A stretch of 64,000 nt of DNA from Faecalibacterium gallinarum. Its GTDB lineage: Bacteria > Bacillota > Clostridia > Oscillospirales > Ruminococcaceae. The translations under genes were made by a program, and so were the position numbers. Positions 39,909 to 48,784 of the stretch are shown here, in pieces. The stretch covers positions 24,023-88,022 of the forward strand of contig NZ_BQKV01000106.1 in NCBI RefSeq assembly GCF_022180365.1. The letters run 5' to 3'. Each line of letters starts with the position of its first letter. Positions within the stretch are counted from its first letter, which is position 1. The notes under the pieces were generated by a model. That model saw nothing but the letters and a program-made list of their open reading frames with translations. It did no database searches and was not told where the DNA came from.

Positions 39909-42176
39909 TCAGTGTTTGTAGAAGTTGATCAGGCAGCCGTCCGCCAGGATCTGGCGCTCGTCGTTGGTCAGCGCCGCAATGGAGAGGGTGAAGGCCCGGG
40001 GCTCAGACCCCAGCACATAGGCCGGGATGGCGCTCAGGTCCCCCGCCAGGGCTGCCCGGACGTTGGGGATCAGGAGATAGTCCCCCAGCCCGAAGGGCAC
40101 CGCCCCCGCCAGCTGGAAGGGCAGCATGCCCCAGTTGATGAGGTTGGAGCGGTAGCGTTTGGTGGCGTACTCGGCGGCGATGTTGGCCCCGGCCCCCAGC
40201 ACACGCTGGCAGCTGGCGGCCTGCTCCCGGGCCGAGCCGTCCCCCGGCTTGACCGCGTAGATGGTGGAGGCGATTTGCAGCTGCTCCCAGGTCAGCGCCT
40301 CGCAGCCGGGGACTTTATGCACCTGAGCCAGCAGGGCCTCGTCCCCTTCCCCGGCGCGGCGGGCGGCCTCCTCGGCCTGGACCGCCTTGGCGCGGCCCAC
40401 GTAGGCCGGGTCTTTCCGGCTGAGGGTGAACTCGGCCAGGCCCAGGGGGTTGGAGCGGTAGGAGCTGGTCTCACCCGAGGGGATCAGCTCGTCGGTGGTG
40501 GTCACCGGGTCGGTGATGAAGGAGGCCACTTTCAAGAGCAGATTCTCCCCCAGGGGTGCGATCTCGGGCCAGTCCTTGATGTTGGGGCCCAGCTTGAGCA
40601 GGGCGTCGTACTCCCCGTGACCGAAGCCCTGGTAGACCCGGGCGGCGTAGCTGGAGCCGTCGTACTGGTACTCGGGGACGGTGGGATCGTAGTCGATGTC
40701 GGTGGCCGGGGTCAGGATGCCGCCGTTTGCGGTGGTGGCCGCAATGCTGCGGGCATCCATCAGGGCCACGCCCGCCAGCTGGCCGCTGCCCGGCTTGGAG
40801 CCCTCCCGGCTGGGGAAGTTGCGGGTGGTGTGGCGGATGGACAGCGCGCCGTTGGCGGGGACGTCGCCCGCGCCGAAGCAGGGCCCGCAGAAGGCGGTGC
40901 GGATGGTGGCGCCCGAGGCCATCAGGGAGGCGATGGCGCCGGTGCGCACCAGTTCCATCATCACCGGCTGGCTGGCCGGGTAGACGCTGAGGGCGTAGTC
41001 GCCGCAGCCGCCGGTGCGGCCCTTGAGGATGGAAGCCGCCTCGGTGATGCTGTCGTAGAGGCCGCCGGCACAGCCCGCGATGACCCCCTGGTCCACCCGG
41101 AGCTTGCCGTTCTCGATCTTGCTGCACAGGTCCAGGGTGACGTCCTTCCGGCCCACCAGCTGCTTGACGTCCTCCTCGCAGGCGTGGAGGATCTCCTCGA
41201 GGTTTGCGTTCAGCTCCTCGATGGTGTAGGCGTTGGAGGGGTGCATGGGCAGGGCGATCATGGGCCGGATGGCGGACAGATCCACCTCGACGACGCCGTC
41301 GTAGTAGGCCAGATCACCGGGGGCCAGGGGCGCATAATCGGCGGCCCGGCCGTGGACGGCCAGATATTTCTGCGTCGTCTCGTCGGTGCACCAGATGGAG
41401 GACAGGCAGGTGGTTTCGGTGGTCATGGCGTCGATGGCGTTCCGGGTGTCCTGGCTCAGGGTGGCCACACCGGGGCCCACGAACTCCATCACCTTGTTTT
41501 TCACATAGCCATTCTTGAACAGGGCGCCCACCAGGGCGATGGCCACATCGTGGGGGCCGCAGCCCACCGGCAGCTTGCCGGTGAGGTAAATCGCCACCAC
41601 GCCGGGGCAGGCCACGTCGTAGGTCCGGCCCAGCAGCTGCTTGGCCAGCTCGCCGCCGCCCTCGCCGATGGCCAGGGTGCCCAGAGCGCCATACCGGGTG
41701 TGGGAGTCGGAGCCCAGAATCATCTTGCCGCAGCCCGCGAACTTCTCCCGCATGTACTGGTGGATGACCGCCAGGTGGGGCGGCACAAAGATGCCCCCGT
41801 ACTTTTTGGCGGCGGACAGGCCGAAGCGGTGGTCGTCCTCGTTGATGGTGCCGCCCACGGCGCAGAGGCTGTTGTGGCAGTTGGTCAGCACATAGGGCAG
41901 CGGGAACTTTTCCAGCCCCGAGGCCCGTGCCGTCTGGATGATGCCCACAAAGGTGATGTCATGGCTGGCCATGGCGTCGAACTTGATTTTCAGGTTTTCG
42001 GCGTCGCCGCTGGTGTTGTGGGCCTGGAGGATCTTCCAGGCGATGGTGCCCTGACGGGCGGCGGCTGCCGCTGCGGCGTCAAAACCCTTGGCCGCCAGAG
42101 CCGCCGAGGCCTCGGGCCCCGCCGGGACCCACTCGCCGCGGGCCAGGTAGGCCCCGCCGTTGCTGCATTTGATCAT
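39909..42176 (-). CDS. Aconitase-superfamily hydratase (YbhJ-like)
   Basis: A 755-residue Fe-S hydratase of the aconitase superfamily. Cluster cysteines are seen in [13 protein letters not shown] and [10 protein letters not shown]; the aspartate/histidine residues are in [10 protein letters not shown] and the late swivelling domain holds [16 protein letters not shown]. The order resembles E. coli YbhJ-type proteins rather than classic AcnA/AcnB. It may be the organism's aconitase for glutamate synthesis or act on a related acid; no other aconitase is in the window. AGAGAGGGGTATACC precedes ATG 42176. Upstream is a TATACT -10 (42279 region) and a GC-rich hairpin in the leader. Confidence 0.75.
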   Translation of the reverse strand: MIKCSNGGAYLARGEWVPAGPEASAALAAKGFDAAAAAAARQGTIAWKILQAHNTSGDAENLKIKFDAMASHDITFVGIIQTARASGLEKFPLPYVLTNCHNSLCAVGGTINEDDHRFGLSAAKKYGGIFVPPHLAVIHQYMREKFAGCGKMILGSDSHTRYGALGTLAIGEGGGELAKQLLGRTYDVACPGVVAIYLTGKLPVGCGPHDVAIALVGALFKNGYVKNKVMEFVGPGVATLSQDTRNAIDAMTTETTCLSSIWCTDETTQKYLAVHGRAADYAPLAPGDLAYYDGVVEVDLSAIRPMIALPMHPSNAYTIEELNANLEEILHACEEDVKQLVGRKDVTLDLCSKIENGKLRVDQGVIAGCAGGLYDSITEAASILKGRTGGCGDYALSVYPASQPVMMELVRTGAIASLMASGATIRTAFCGPCFGAGDVPANGALSIRHTTRNFPSREGSKPGSGQLAGVALMDARSIAATTANGGILTPATDIDYDPTVPEYQYDGSSYAARVYQGFGHGEYDALLKLGPNIKDWPEIAPLGENLLLKVASFITDPVTTTDELIPSGETSSYRSNPLGLAEFTLSRKDPAYVGRAKAVQAEEAARRAGEGDEALLAQVHKVPGCEALTWEQLQIASTIYAVKPGDGSAREQAASCQRVLGAGANIAAEYATKRYRSNLINWGMLPFQLAGAVPFGLGDYLLIPNVRAALAGDLSAIPAYVLGSEPRAFTLSIAALTNDERQILADGCLINFYKH

Positions 42177-42360
42177 GGTATACCCCTCTCTCCTGCCCCG
42201 AAACCCACCGGGCAGGCTCGTTTTTTGCGGAGCTCCCCCGGCCCGTGTGCCGGGGCGCCGCTCCCCTTAAACGGTAGTATAACACGAAACGCGGTAAAGA
42301 AAAAGCACTTTTTTGTTTTAAATTGGTAAACTGGCCCGATGTCCCCGGGCGCAGGCAAAC

Positions 42361-42394
42361 AAAAAACCGACAGGCCCAGATGGAACCTGTCGGT
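42361..42394 (-). terminator. Terminator of tRNA-Gly
   Basis: ACCGACAGG and CCTGTCGGT arms with a T-run on the minus strand, directly after the tRNA. Confidence 0.9.
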
Positions 42395-42396
42395 GA

Positions 42397-42472
42397 TGGA
42401 GCAGGATACGGGACTCGAACCCGCCGCCTACTGCTTGGGAAGCAGTCGCTCTACCGGATGAGCTAACCCTGC
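42397..42472 (-). tRNA. tRNA-Gly (anticodon CCC)
   Basis: A 76-base cloverleaf including CCA. Acceptor GCAGGGT pairs with ATCCTGC; discriminator T. D-arm GCTC-ATCCGGTA-GAGC. Anticodon stem ACTGC/GCAGT with loop TTCCCAA gives CCC. T-arm GCGGG-TTCGAGT-CCCGT. Single-gene unit. Confidence 0.95.
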
Positions 42473-42484
42473 AAGTACTCCATT

Positions 42485-42513
42485 ATTTTAGCACCATCGG
42501 GGCGGGTTGTCAA
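42485..42513 (-). promoter_or_regulatory. Promoter of tRNA-Gly
   Basis: Minus strand TTGACA (42508-42513), 17 bases, TAAAAT (42485-42490). Confidence 0.88.
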
Positions 42514-42556
42514 CCGTTTTTTTTGGGTCGAATTGGGGCGGGCGGAAAAAAATCGG

Positions 42557-42584
42557 TTGCATTTTGCCCCGGATGCCTTATAAT
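42557..42584 (+). promoter_or_regulatory. Promoter of the hypothetical-dnaD-dnaC operon
   Basis: TTGCAT (42557-42562), 16 bases, TATAAT (42579-42584). The leader before ATG 42642 is about 50 bases. Confidence 0.75.
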
Positions 42585-42641
42585 TTAGGTATCCCCCCGC
42601 CTCTTTTGCGGGGGCTGTATTTTCTTGGAGGGAGCCATACC

Positions 42642-43001
42642 ATGCCGCAGATTCCCTTGCTGCATTATTTTAAGTGTAAGAACATTTACAGCGCCAATAT
42701 CGAGGGGCTGTTCTACCGGCTGACCCCCGGCAAACGGAAGGTCACCGGGCCGGACGGCGCCGAGCAGGAAGAGAGCATCCTCACCCTGGACTACTGGCCC
42801 GGGCCCTGGACCTTGGAGCGCACCGACCCGGCCCTGCGCCGCCGGGAGGAGTTTTTGCTGGACGAAGAAGGCCGCACCCAGGCCGCCGCCCGGCTGGAAG
42901 AGATCTATACCGCCGAGACCGACCGCTGGCGCAGCTGCCCCTCCATCCTGGACTGTGAGCCCTGGAGCCCCACCCCGGCGGCCGAAGAAACGGAGGGCTG
43001 A
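42642..43001 (+). CDS. Hypothetical protein upstream of dnaD
   Basis: A 119-residue protein of no recognised family. It begins MPQIPLLHYFKCKNIYSANIEGLFYRLTPGKRK, then has an acidic and aromatic middle (ILTLDYWPGPWTLERTDP) and ends with acidic residues. GGAGGGAG lies 7 bases before the ATG at 42642. It ends three bases before dnaD, so it is the first gene of a probable replication-initiation operon. A link to the primosome is only inferred from the gene order. Confidence 0.65.
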   Translation: MPQIPLLHYFKCKNIYSANIEGLFYRLTPGKRKVTGPDGAEQEESILTLDYWPGPWTLERTDPALRRREEFLLDEEGRTQAAARLEEIYTAETDRWRSCPSILDCEPWSPTPAAEETEG

Positions 43002-43004
43002 GCC

Positions 43005-43919
43005 ATGATCTACCGCCTGAAACCCCAGCAGGGGGACACGGTGGCGGTGCCCCAGCTGGTCTTTTCCAAGCTGGGCATCGCCGAGGAGTACAGCGTCCGG
43101 GTGGCGCTGTATGTGCTGGCCACCGGGATCACCGACCCGGACAAGCTCTGCGCCGCCCTCAAGCTCCGCAGCCGGATCTCGGCCGAGAGCGCCCTGGCCT
43201 TCTGGGCGGGGGCGGGGCTTTTGGAGCGGTACGAGGAAAACGCCGCCCCCGCCGAGGAGCCCTCGGCCCCCGCCCCCATGACCTGGGCCGAGATCGCGGC
43301 GGCCTCCCGCACCGACCCCATGATTTCCAGCCTCATCGACTGCGCCCAGGCCGGGTTCAACCGCCCCCTGACCCACAGCGAGATGGAAAAGCTGGTCAAC
43401 CTCTATCTGCAAGAGGGCTACGAGCCCGAGACCATCATGCTCTGCCTGGCCTATGTGTCGGCCCAGGGCAAGCGGACCCTGGGGGCCACCACCCACGAGC
43501 TGAAAGTCTGGCGGGCCGAGGGGGTGGAGACCGGCGAGCAGGCCGACGCCCACCTGAAACTATTGGCCCTGCGGGCCGAGCGGGAGCGGTACGTCTGTTC
43601 CCTGCTCCAGATCCAGCCCGAGGGGCTCACCCTGGGCGGGCGGAAAGCCATCGCCCGGTGGTACGAGGTCTATGGCTACGACGACGCCATGGTGCAGGAG
43701 GCCGCCGTCCAGGCCGGGCCCAAGCGGGACCTGTGGTACTGGAACAGCATCCTCAAGACCTGGAACGCCAAGGGCCTGCGGAACGTCCGGGACGTCCGGG
43801 GCCCGGTGCCCCTGTCGGGGGCCGGGCGGAACCTGCGGGTGGACCGGGAAAACCCCAGCGGCAACAACTTCCTGGCCGACGCCGCCACCCGCCCCCTCCG
43901 CCGCAAGCGGAAAGACTAA
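43005..43919 (+). CDS. dnaD: DnaD-family replication initiation protein
   Basis: A 304-residue protein. The N-terminal winged-helix part (VAVPQLVFSKLGIAEEYSVRVALYVLATG, then LRSRISAESALAFWAGAGLLER) is followed by a DnaD domain 2 (MEKLVNLYLQEGYEPETIMLCLAYVSAQGK). A second helical unit contains YEVYGYDDAMVQEAAVQA and YWNSILKTWNAKGL, the YxxxIxxxW motif typical of DnaD/DnaB proteins. It ends FLADAATRP followed by RRKR, a tail shared with the phage-island gene at 4370-5143. DnaD helps to load the helicase at oriC or at restarted forks together with DnaI. It is next to the helicase loader gene in the same operon. Confidence 0.9.
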   Translation: MIYRLKPQQGDTVAVPQLVFSKLGIAEEYSVRVALYVLATGITDPDKLCAALKLRSRISAESALAFWAGAGLLERYEENAAPAEEPSAPAPMTWAEIAAASRTDPMISSLIDCAQAGFNRPLTHSEMEKLVNLYLQEGYEPETIMLCLAYVSAQGKRTLGATTHELKVWRAEGVETGEQADAHLKLLALRAERERYVCSLLQIQPEGLTLGGRKAIARWYEVYGYDDAMVQEAAVQAGPKRDLWYWNSILKTWNAKGLRNVRDVRGPVPLSGAGRNLRVDRENPSGNNFLADAATRPLRRKRKD

Positions 43920-43949
43920 ACTACCGTTAACTGAAAGGATGGGCTGACC

Positions 43950-44927
43950 ATGCGCAGCAAAAACGAACTCTATCAGGCGGCGATGCGGGCGGTAGCCCTC
44001 CGCCGTCAGACCGCCCGGGCCCTGGCGGAGGACCGCCGGGCCGAGGCCGAGGCCGCCATCCCCGCCCTGCGCCACGCCGAGGACGAAGTGCGGGTGCGGG
44101 GCATCCGCTGTGCCCTGGCGGGGGCCGCCGGGCAGGATAAAGCCGCCGCCGCTGCCGCCCTGGCCCAGGCCCGCCAGAACCTGGCCGACCTGCTGGCCGC
44201 CAGCGGCCGGAGCCCCGACGCCCTGGAGCCCAAATACACCTGCCCCCTCTGCCAGGACACCGGCGTCGCCGAGGGCCGCACCTGCGAGTGTGTCCGCCGG
44301 GAGATGCGCCGGATGCGCCGGGAGGAGATCGAAGCCCTTTCCAGCCTGAAGGTGGCCAGCTTCGACACCCTCAAGGCGGACTACTACCCCAACGTCCGGG
44401 ACCCCCAGATCGGCCGAAGCGTCCGGGCCTACATGGACGATTTGCTGGAAGATCTGCGGGGCTACGCCGAGGAGTTCGACCTGGACAGCGAAAACCTGAT
44501 GCTGGTGGGCAACGCGGGCCTGGGCAAAACCCACGCCGCCCTGGCCATCGCGGGGGCCGCCCTGGAAAAAGGCTTCGATGTGATCTACGTTTCCAGCCCC
44601 GAATTTTTCGGCCGGCTGGAGGCTCTGCGCTTCGGCCAGGACCCCGACAACGAGCGGGAGCTCTTGTTCCGGACGGCGGCCGGGGCCGACCTGCTGATCC
44701 TGGACGATCTGGGCACCGAGTTTAACTCCAACTTCCTCATCAGCACCCTGTACAGCCTGCTCAACGAGCGGCTGGGGGCCCACAAGCCCACCATCGTAAC
44801 CTCCAACATCACCGACGGCTCCCTTTTGGAAAAGCTCTACACCGAGAAGGTTTCCAGCCGGCTGTCGGCCTTCTCCCCCCGGCTGTTTCTGGGCAACGAC
44901 ATCCGGGCCATCAAGTCGGCGGAGTGA
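43950..44927 (+). CDS. DnaC/DnaI-type helicase loader ATPase
   Basis: A 325-residue AAA+ protein. The N-terminal helical region (residues 1-90) precedes a zinc motif CPLCQDTGVAEGRTCEC. The ATPase part shows Walker A LVGNAGLGKTHAALAI, Walker B LLILDDLGTEF, sensor 1 IVTSNITDG and the arginine-rich SSRLSAF. This order matches DnaC/DnaI/IstB-like loaders acting on DnaB-type helicases in replication initiation. Upstream is DnaD. Start ATG 43950, AAAGGATG ahead. A strong terminator ends the operon. Confidence 0.92.
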   Translation: MRSKNELYQAAMRAVALRRQTARALAEDRRAEAEAAIPALRHAEDEVRVRGIRCALAGAAGQDKAAAAAALAQARQNLADLLAASGRSPDALEPKYTCPLCQDTGVAEGRTCECVRREMRRMRREEIEALSSLKVASFDTLKADYYPNVRDPQIGRSVRAYMDDLLEDLRGYAEEFDLDSENLMLVGNAGLGKTHAALAIAGAALEKGFDVIYVSSPEFFGRLEALRFGQDPDNERELLFRTAAGADLLILDDLGTEFNSNFLISTLYSLLNERLGAHKPTIVTSNITDGSLLEKLYTEKVSSRLSAFSPRLFLGNDIRAIKSAE

Positions 44928-44944
44928 GCCCCACAGAACAAAAC

Positions 44945-44989
44945 AGCGCCTGTCCTCCCTTTGCGGGGGCACAGGCGCTCTTCTTTTTT
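44945..44989 (+). terminator. Terminator of the dnaD-dnaC operon
   Basis: AGCGCCTGT (44945-44953) and ACAGGCGCT (44971-44979) form the stem; CTTCTTTTTT follows. Confidence 0.92.
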
Positions 44990-44994
44990 GTCTC

Positions 44995-45165
44995 TCAGTT
45001 CCGGAGGGGTTTCGCCATCTCATACTGCCGGGTGATCTCCTGAAAGCCGAAGGACCCCAGCAGCTCCAGAATCGCCCCTTCCCGGGCGTCGATGTCCTTG
45101 GCGGTGAGGCTGCCGTACCGGGCCAAAAGGGCCTTTAGAACGGGCTTCAAGTCCGCCGCGCGCAC
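44995..45165 (-). pseudogene. C-terminal remnant of a GNAT-like acetyltransferase
   Basis: Between the dnaC and prfB terminators lies a minus-strand frame of 56 codons that begins right after the prfB terminator. It ends with ELLGSFGFQEITRQYEMAKPLRN, which resembles the last strand and helix of a GNAT domain (the GF-x-E-x-x-R-x-YEM pattern). No N-terminal half or ribosome site is present. It is read as a gene fragment left after a deletion or insertion. It could also be a short independent protein starting at GTG 45165. Confidence 0.4.
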
Positions 45166-45200
45166 AAAAAAGGGGCACTGTGAAACACAGTGTCCCTTTT
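45166..45200 (-). terminator. Terminator of prfB
   Basis: AAGGG-CACTGTG and CACAGTG-CCC arms around TTT, followed on the minus strand by TTTTTT. It starts 23 bases after the prfB stop. Confidence 0.9.
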
Positions 45201-45223
45201 GGTTTTAGGTGGTATTCCGGGGC

Positions 45224-46345
45224 TTACTCGTCCTTCAGCTCGCCGCGGCTGGCAGCTTTCAGGTAAGCGAAGATGAAGCCGTCCAGATCGCCGTCCATAA
45301 CGGCGTTGACGTTGCTGGTCTCGTAGCTGGTGCGGTGATCCTTGACCATGGTGTAGGGCATAAAGACATAGCTGCGGATCTGGTGGCCCCAGGCGATCTC
45401 GTTCTGGACGCCCTTGATGTCCTCGATCTTCTCCATGTGCTGCTGCTGGGCGATCTGGTAGAGCTTGGCTTTCAGCATTTCCATGGCGTAGTCGCGGTTC
45501 TGGAACTGGCTGCGCTGGGTCTGGCAGCTGACCACGATGCCGGTGGGCTTGTGGATCAGACGGACCGCACTGGAAGTCTTGTTGATGTGCTGGCCGCCGG
45601 CGCCCGAAGAACGGTAGACCTGCATCTCGATGTCCTCCGGCCGAATGTTGACCTGGATGCTGTGGTCCAGCTCGGGCATGACCTCCAGGGAGGCGAAGCT
45701 GGTCTGACGGCGGGCGTTGGCGTCAAAGGGGCTGACCCGCACCAGACGGTGGACGCCGTTCTCGCTCTTGAGCAGGCCGTAGGCGTTGGCGCCCTTGACC
45801 ATGATGGAAGCGCTCTTGAGGCCGGCCTCGTCGCCGTCCTGATAATCCAGCACCTCCACCGTCATGCCGTGGGCCTGGGCCCACTTGGAGTACATCCGGT
45901 AGAGCATCTCGGCCCAGTCCTGGGCCTCGGTGCCGCCGGTGCCGGCGTGGAAGGTCAGGATCGCGTTGCTGTGGTCGTACTCGCCGTTCAGCATGGTCAT
46001 CAGCTGCAGCTCGTCCACCGCTTTGCCCACGGCCTCGACGGCCTCTTCGCCCTCGGGGATCATGCCGGGGTCGTTCTCTTCCTCGATCATCAGGAGCATG
46101 GTCTCGGCGTCGTCGTAAAGGCCCTGGAGCTTCTCGTACCGGCCCAGTTTGCCCTTGAGGTCGCCCACCTCGTCAAAGACCTTCTTGCTGGCCTCGGCGT
46201 CATCGTAAAAGCCGGGGCGGGTCATGGTGTGCTCCAGCTCCTGCACACGTTTTTTGCTGGCTTCGATGGCCAGCGCTTCTTCCAGGTCCTTGACGGCCGT
46301 CTTGTACTCGGCCAGCTGGACCTTGAGTTCTTCAACTGTAATCAT
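45224..46345 (-). CDS. prfB: Peptide chain release factor 2, without programmed frameshift
   Basis: A 373-residue RF2 that reads UGA and UAA stop codons. It has the SPF codon-recognition motif in RVSPFDANARRQTSFAS and the catalytic GGQ in SGAGGQHINKTSSAVRLIHKPTGI. The whole protein is in one frame from MITVEELKVQLAEYK. The in-frame UGA with CTT slippery site that many bacteria carry near codon 25 is missing. Expression therefore lacks the usual self-regulation by frameshifting. GAGAGGT lies upstream of the ATG at 46345. Monocistronic with its own promoter and terminator. Confidence 0.95.
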   Translation of the reverse strand: MITVEELKVQLAEYKTAVKDLEEALAIEASKKRVQELEHTMTRPGFYDDAEASKKVFDEVGDLKGKLGRYEKLQGLYDDAETMLLMIEEENDPGMIPEGEEAVEAVGKAVDELQLMTMLNGEYDHSNAILTFHAGTGGTEAQDWAEMLYRMYSKWAQAHGMTVEVLDYQDGDEAGLKSASIMVKGANAYGLLKSENGVHRLVRVSPFDANARRQTSFASLEVMPELDHSIQVNIRPEDIEMQVYRSSGAGGQHINKTSSAVRLIHKPTGIVVSCQTQRSQFQNRDYAMEMLKAKLYQIAQQQHMEKIEDIKGVQNEIAWGHQIRSYVFMPYTMVKDHRTSYETSNVNAVMDGDLDGFIFAYLKAASRGELKDE

Positions 46346-46485
46346 ATCCCAAAGTACCTCTCTTTTCCGCTTTGCTGCGGTCGAAACTCGCCGCCCGGCC
46401 CGGGTTCCAGGGGGCGGCCTGCCGATCTTTCGCCCCGCTGCGGACCGCCGGGCAAAAAGATACTCTCATATACAGATACTCTTTT

Positions 46486-46514
46486 AGTATACCGGGCTTC
46501 GGGGGCAAAATCAA
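46486..46514 (-). promoter_or_regulatory. Promoter of prfB
   Basis: Minus strand TTGATT (46509-46514), 17 bases, TATACT (46486-46491). Just downstream the 9-base AGATACTCT (plus strand) occurs twice with a 16-base period (46458 and 46474), within the leader of about 140 bases. Confidence 0.75.
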
Positions 46515-46540
46515 TCCCCAATTTCCCGCCGGGAGGCCTT

Positions 46541-47164
46541 TTACGGGGTATTTTTGGGCTTTTGGTCGGCCAGAGCGCCGGTGCCGCCCTCCACCACGCC
46601 GTCGTGGCGGAGCACCACCGCAATGGTGCCGAAGAAGCATTTCACGTCCATCCAGAAGGAGATGTTCTTCACATACTCCCCGTCCAGCCGGGCCTTCTCG
46701 GGGATTTCCAGCTCGTCCCGGCCGTGGATCTGGGCCCAGCCGGTGAGGCCGGGGCGGACGTCGTTGGCGCCGTATTTGTCCCGCTCTTCCAGCAGGTCAT
46801 ACTGGTTCCAGAGGGCGGGGCGGGGGCCGATCACCGCCATGTCCCCCGCCAGGATGTTCAAAAGCTGGGGCAGTTCGTCCAAGCTGGTCTTGCGCAGAAA
46901 CCGCCCCACCCGGGTAATATACTGGTCGGGGCTTTTCAGCAGATGGGTGGGCATATCGTGGGGGGTGTCGCTGCGCATGGTACGGAATTTCAGGATCTGG
47001 AAGTGCTTTTTGTGGATGCCCACCCGCTTCTGTTTAAAGAGCACCGGCCCCGGGGAATCCAGCTTGATGGCGATGCAGAGCCCCAGCATCAGCCAGGAAA
47101 GGCAGATCAGCCCGGCCAGCGCCAGGAAAAAATCCAGCCAGCGTTTGAATACTTTTTGGTACAT
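46541..47164 (-). CDS. Undecaprenyl-phosphate sugar phosphotransferase (bacterial sugar transferase family)
   Basis: A 207-residue initiating glycosyltransferase. It has an N-terminal transmembrane helix (FFLALAGLICLSWLMLGLCIAIKLDSPGPVLFKQKRVG), then ILKFRTMRSDT, VGRFLRKTSLDELPQLLNILAGDMAVIGPRPAL and VRPGLTGWAQIHGRD, the conserved catalytic core of the WcaJ/EpsL/PssY type. Such enzymes move a sugar phosphate onto the lipid carrier to start a glycan. ATG 47164 has GGGAGG seven bases upstream; longer ORF forms lack this. It is orphaned here, with no other glycan genes nearby. The promoter is not clear. Confidence 0.92.
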   Translation of the reverse strand: MYQKVFKRWLDFFLALAGLICLSWLMLGLCIAIKLDSPGPVLFKQKRVGIHKKHFQILKFRTMRSDTPHDMPTHLLKSPDQYITRVGRFLRKTSLDELPQLLNILAGDMAVIGPRPALWNQYDLLEERDKYGANDVRPGLTGWAQIHGRDELEIPEKARLDGEYVKNISFWMDVKCFFGTIAVVLRHDGVVEGGTGALADQKPKNTP

Positions 47165-47354
47165 TCGATTTCCTCCCATGCCCACGGGGACGGGGCACTT
47201 TTTTACAGTATGCGCCCAATGCGGCGGGCACCAATCACCGATTATTATAACATCCTCCCGCCGGGCGGGCAAGGAAAACGGGCCCGTCTCCCCCCCTACC
47301 GGAAGAAAAACAGGCCCGCGGTTTTCCGTTTTCGGGCGGCCCCGGGCCTTTTCC

Positions 47355-48671
47355 TCAGGCCAGCGGGTCCCACAGGGCCATGGGCAGAGGCTCCTGGGCC
47401 AGCAGCGCCCGCTGGGCGTCGCTCAACAGGTCCTTGCGGACGGTCACCTGGTAGACGTACCGCTCAAACCATTTTTCGCTGCCGATGAAATACCCCTTCT
47501 GGCCGGAGGCGTCGCCCCAGCTGTTCTCGATCTTCCAGCGGTCGGGTTTGCCGTCCGGGCCCAGGTTCACCCCGCAGAAGATCATGCAGTGGTTCATCCG
47601 GCTCTCCCGGGTGGTCAGGCAGTCGGCCCGGCTCATTTCCAGGTCGAGCCCGCCCAGCACCGCGCCGTACTGGAAGGAATCCGGGTCCCAATACCCCAGT
47701 TCCCGGTCCCGGTCGGGGTGGCAGTCGCAGCTGAAAAAGACCGGCTCCCCCGCCTGGAGCTGGCGGACGGTCAGGTCCTCCAGCTCTTCGAGGGTCAGGT
47801 TGAGCCAGAACATATTCTCCTCCACCAGGTCCCCCATATAGGGCTGGCAGAAGGTCCGGTTCAGGGGGTGGATGGGGGACGCGATGACCACCTGGTAGTC
47901 GTCCAGGTTGTCCCCCACATACTTCTCAAAGAAGCCCTTGGGGGTCAGCCCCGGGTCGCAGTGGTAGACCCCCGCTTTATCGGTATAGATAAAATCGAAG
48001 GTCTTGGGGGGCTGGCCGTAGAGGATGCAGAGGGCGTTGTAGACCTCCTGGAGCATCTCGGCCCGGCGGGGGGCGGGGTCCTGGCCGGCCTGGGCCAGAG
48101 CCCGGAGTTCCAGGCCGTCCCGCCGCAGCTTGCGGCAGAGGATGGCGTTGTACTGCTCGGTGCCGGTGGAGTGGACCGTCTCGGGCATGGCCCAGTCGGG
48201 CAGAAGGCCGTATTTCCGGATCAGGCTGACGGTCATATCCCACTGGCCGCCGTCGGGCAGCGGGTTGCCCATCAGGGTATGGGTCTCCCGGTCCTCCAGC
48301 TTCTGGGACGCAAAATGGAGGATGTTCTCGTAGAAAAGATTCGCCTTTTCCAGCTTGTCATAGAAGGCCAGGTATGTACCCGAGAGGGCGAACTCGGCCA
48401 GGTTGCAGTTGCGGATCACCCGCTCCCGCAGAATGTTCATGGTGGAGAACATCCAGCACCGGCCGCTCTTTTTCTGGTTGGTGATGCCGGTGGTGGGCAC
48501 CACCACCGAGAACTCCGGCCGCAGCTTGGCGGCGGCCGCGGGCACAAAGGCCGCGTCGGCCAGCGGGGTCCGGCTCAGGGCGCTGGACCAAAGCCCCAGT
48601 TCGGGGCGGGCGGAATACCCTTCTTCCAGCCGGGCCAGCAGGCTCGGGTCGATGGGGGTTACGTTATGCAT
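47355..48671 (-). CDS. pepC: Aminopeptidase C / bleomycin hydrolase-type C1 peptidase
   Basis: A 438-residue cytosolic cysteine aminopeptidase. The catalytic cysteine is in QKKSGRCWMFSTMN (about residue 73), histidine in ESRMNHCMIFCGV (about 367) and asparagine in WKIENSWGDASGQKGYF (about 390). The long insertions and the C-terminal MALWDPLA resemble PepC, where the last residues fold into the active site. AGGGAGTG lies upstream of the ATG at 48671. It has its own promoter. Likely task: trimming peptides in the cytoplasm. Confidence 0.93.
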   Translation of the reverse strand: MHNVTPIDPSLLARLEEGYSARPELGLWSSALSRTPLADAAFVPAAAAKLRPEFSVVVPTTGITNQKKSGRCWMFSTMNILRERVIRNCNLAEFALSGTYLAFYDKLEKANLFYENILHFASQKLEDRETHTLMGNPLPDGGQWDMTVSLIRKYGLLPDWAMPETVHSTGTEQYNAILCRKLRRDGLELRALAQAGQDPAPRRAEMLQEVYNALCILYGQPPKTFDFIYTDKAGVYHCDPGLTPKGFFEKYVGDNLDDYQVVIASPIHPLNRTFCQPYMGDLVEENMFWLNLTLEELEDLTVRQLQAGEPVFFSCDCHPDRDRELGYWDPDSFQYGAVLGGLDLEMSRADCLTTRESRMNHCMIFCGVNLGPDGKPDRWKIENSWGDASGQKGYFIGSEKWFERYVYQVTVRKDLLSDAQRALLAQEPLPMALWDPLA

Positions 48672-48713
48672 CGAAAATCACACTCCCTGCTTTTATATTG
48701 GGTCTCTGGCCCT

Positions 48714-48742
48714 AGTATAGGCCAGGCCCGCCCGGTTTGCAA
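48714..48742 (-). promoter_or_regulatory. Promoter of pepC
   Basis: Minus strand TTGCAA (48737-48742), 17 bases, TATACT (48714-48719), 43 bases before the start codon. Confidence 0.78.
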
Positions 48743-48784
48743 GGAGCGTTTGCGACAAAGTTCGCGGGGGTTGCCGCCGGATTT

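Noticed and set aside
38925..42329. Plus-strand frame of 1134 codons opposite the hydratase and PHP genes
   Set aside because: Composition is glycine/valine/histidine-rich as expected of an antisense shadow; the minus-strand genes have catalytic motifs and ribosome sites.
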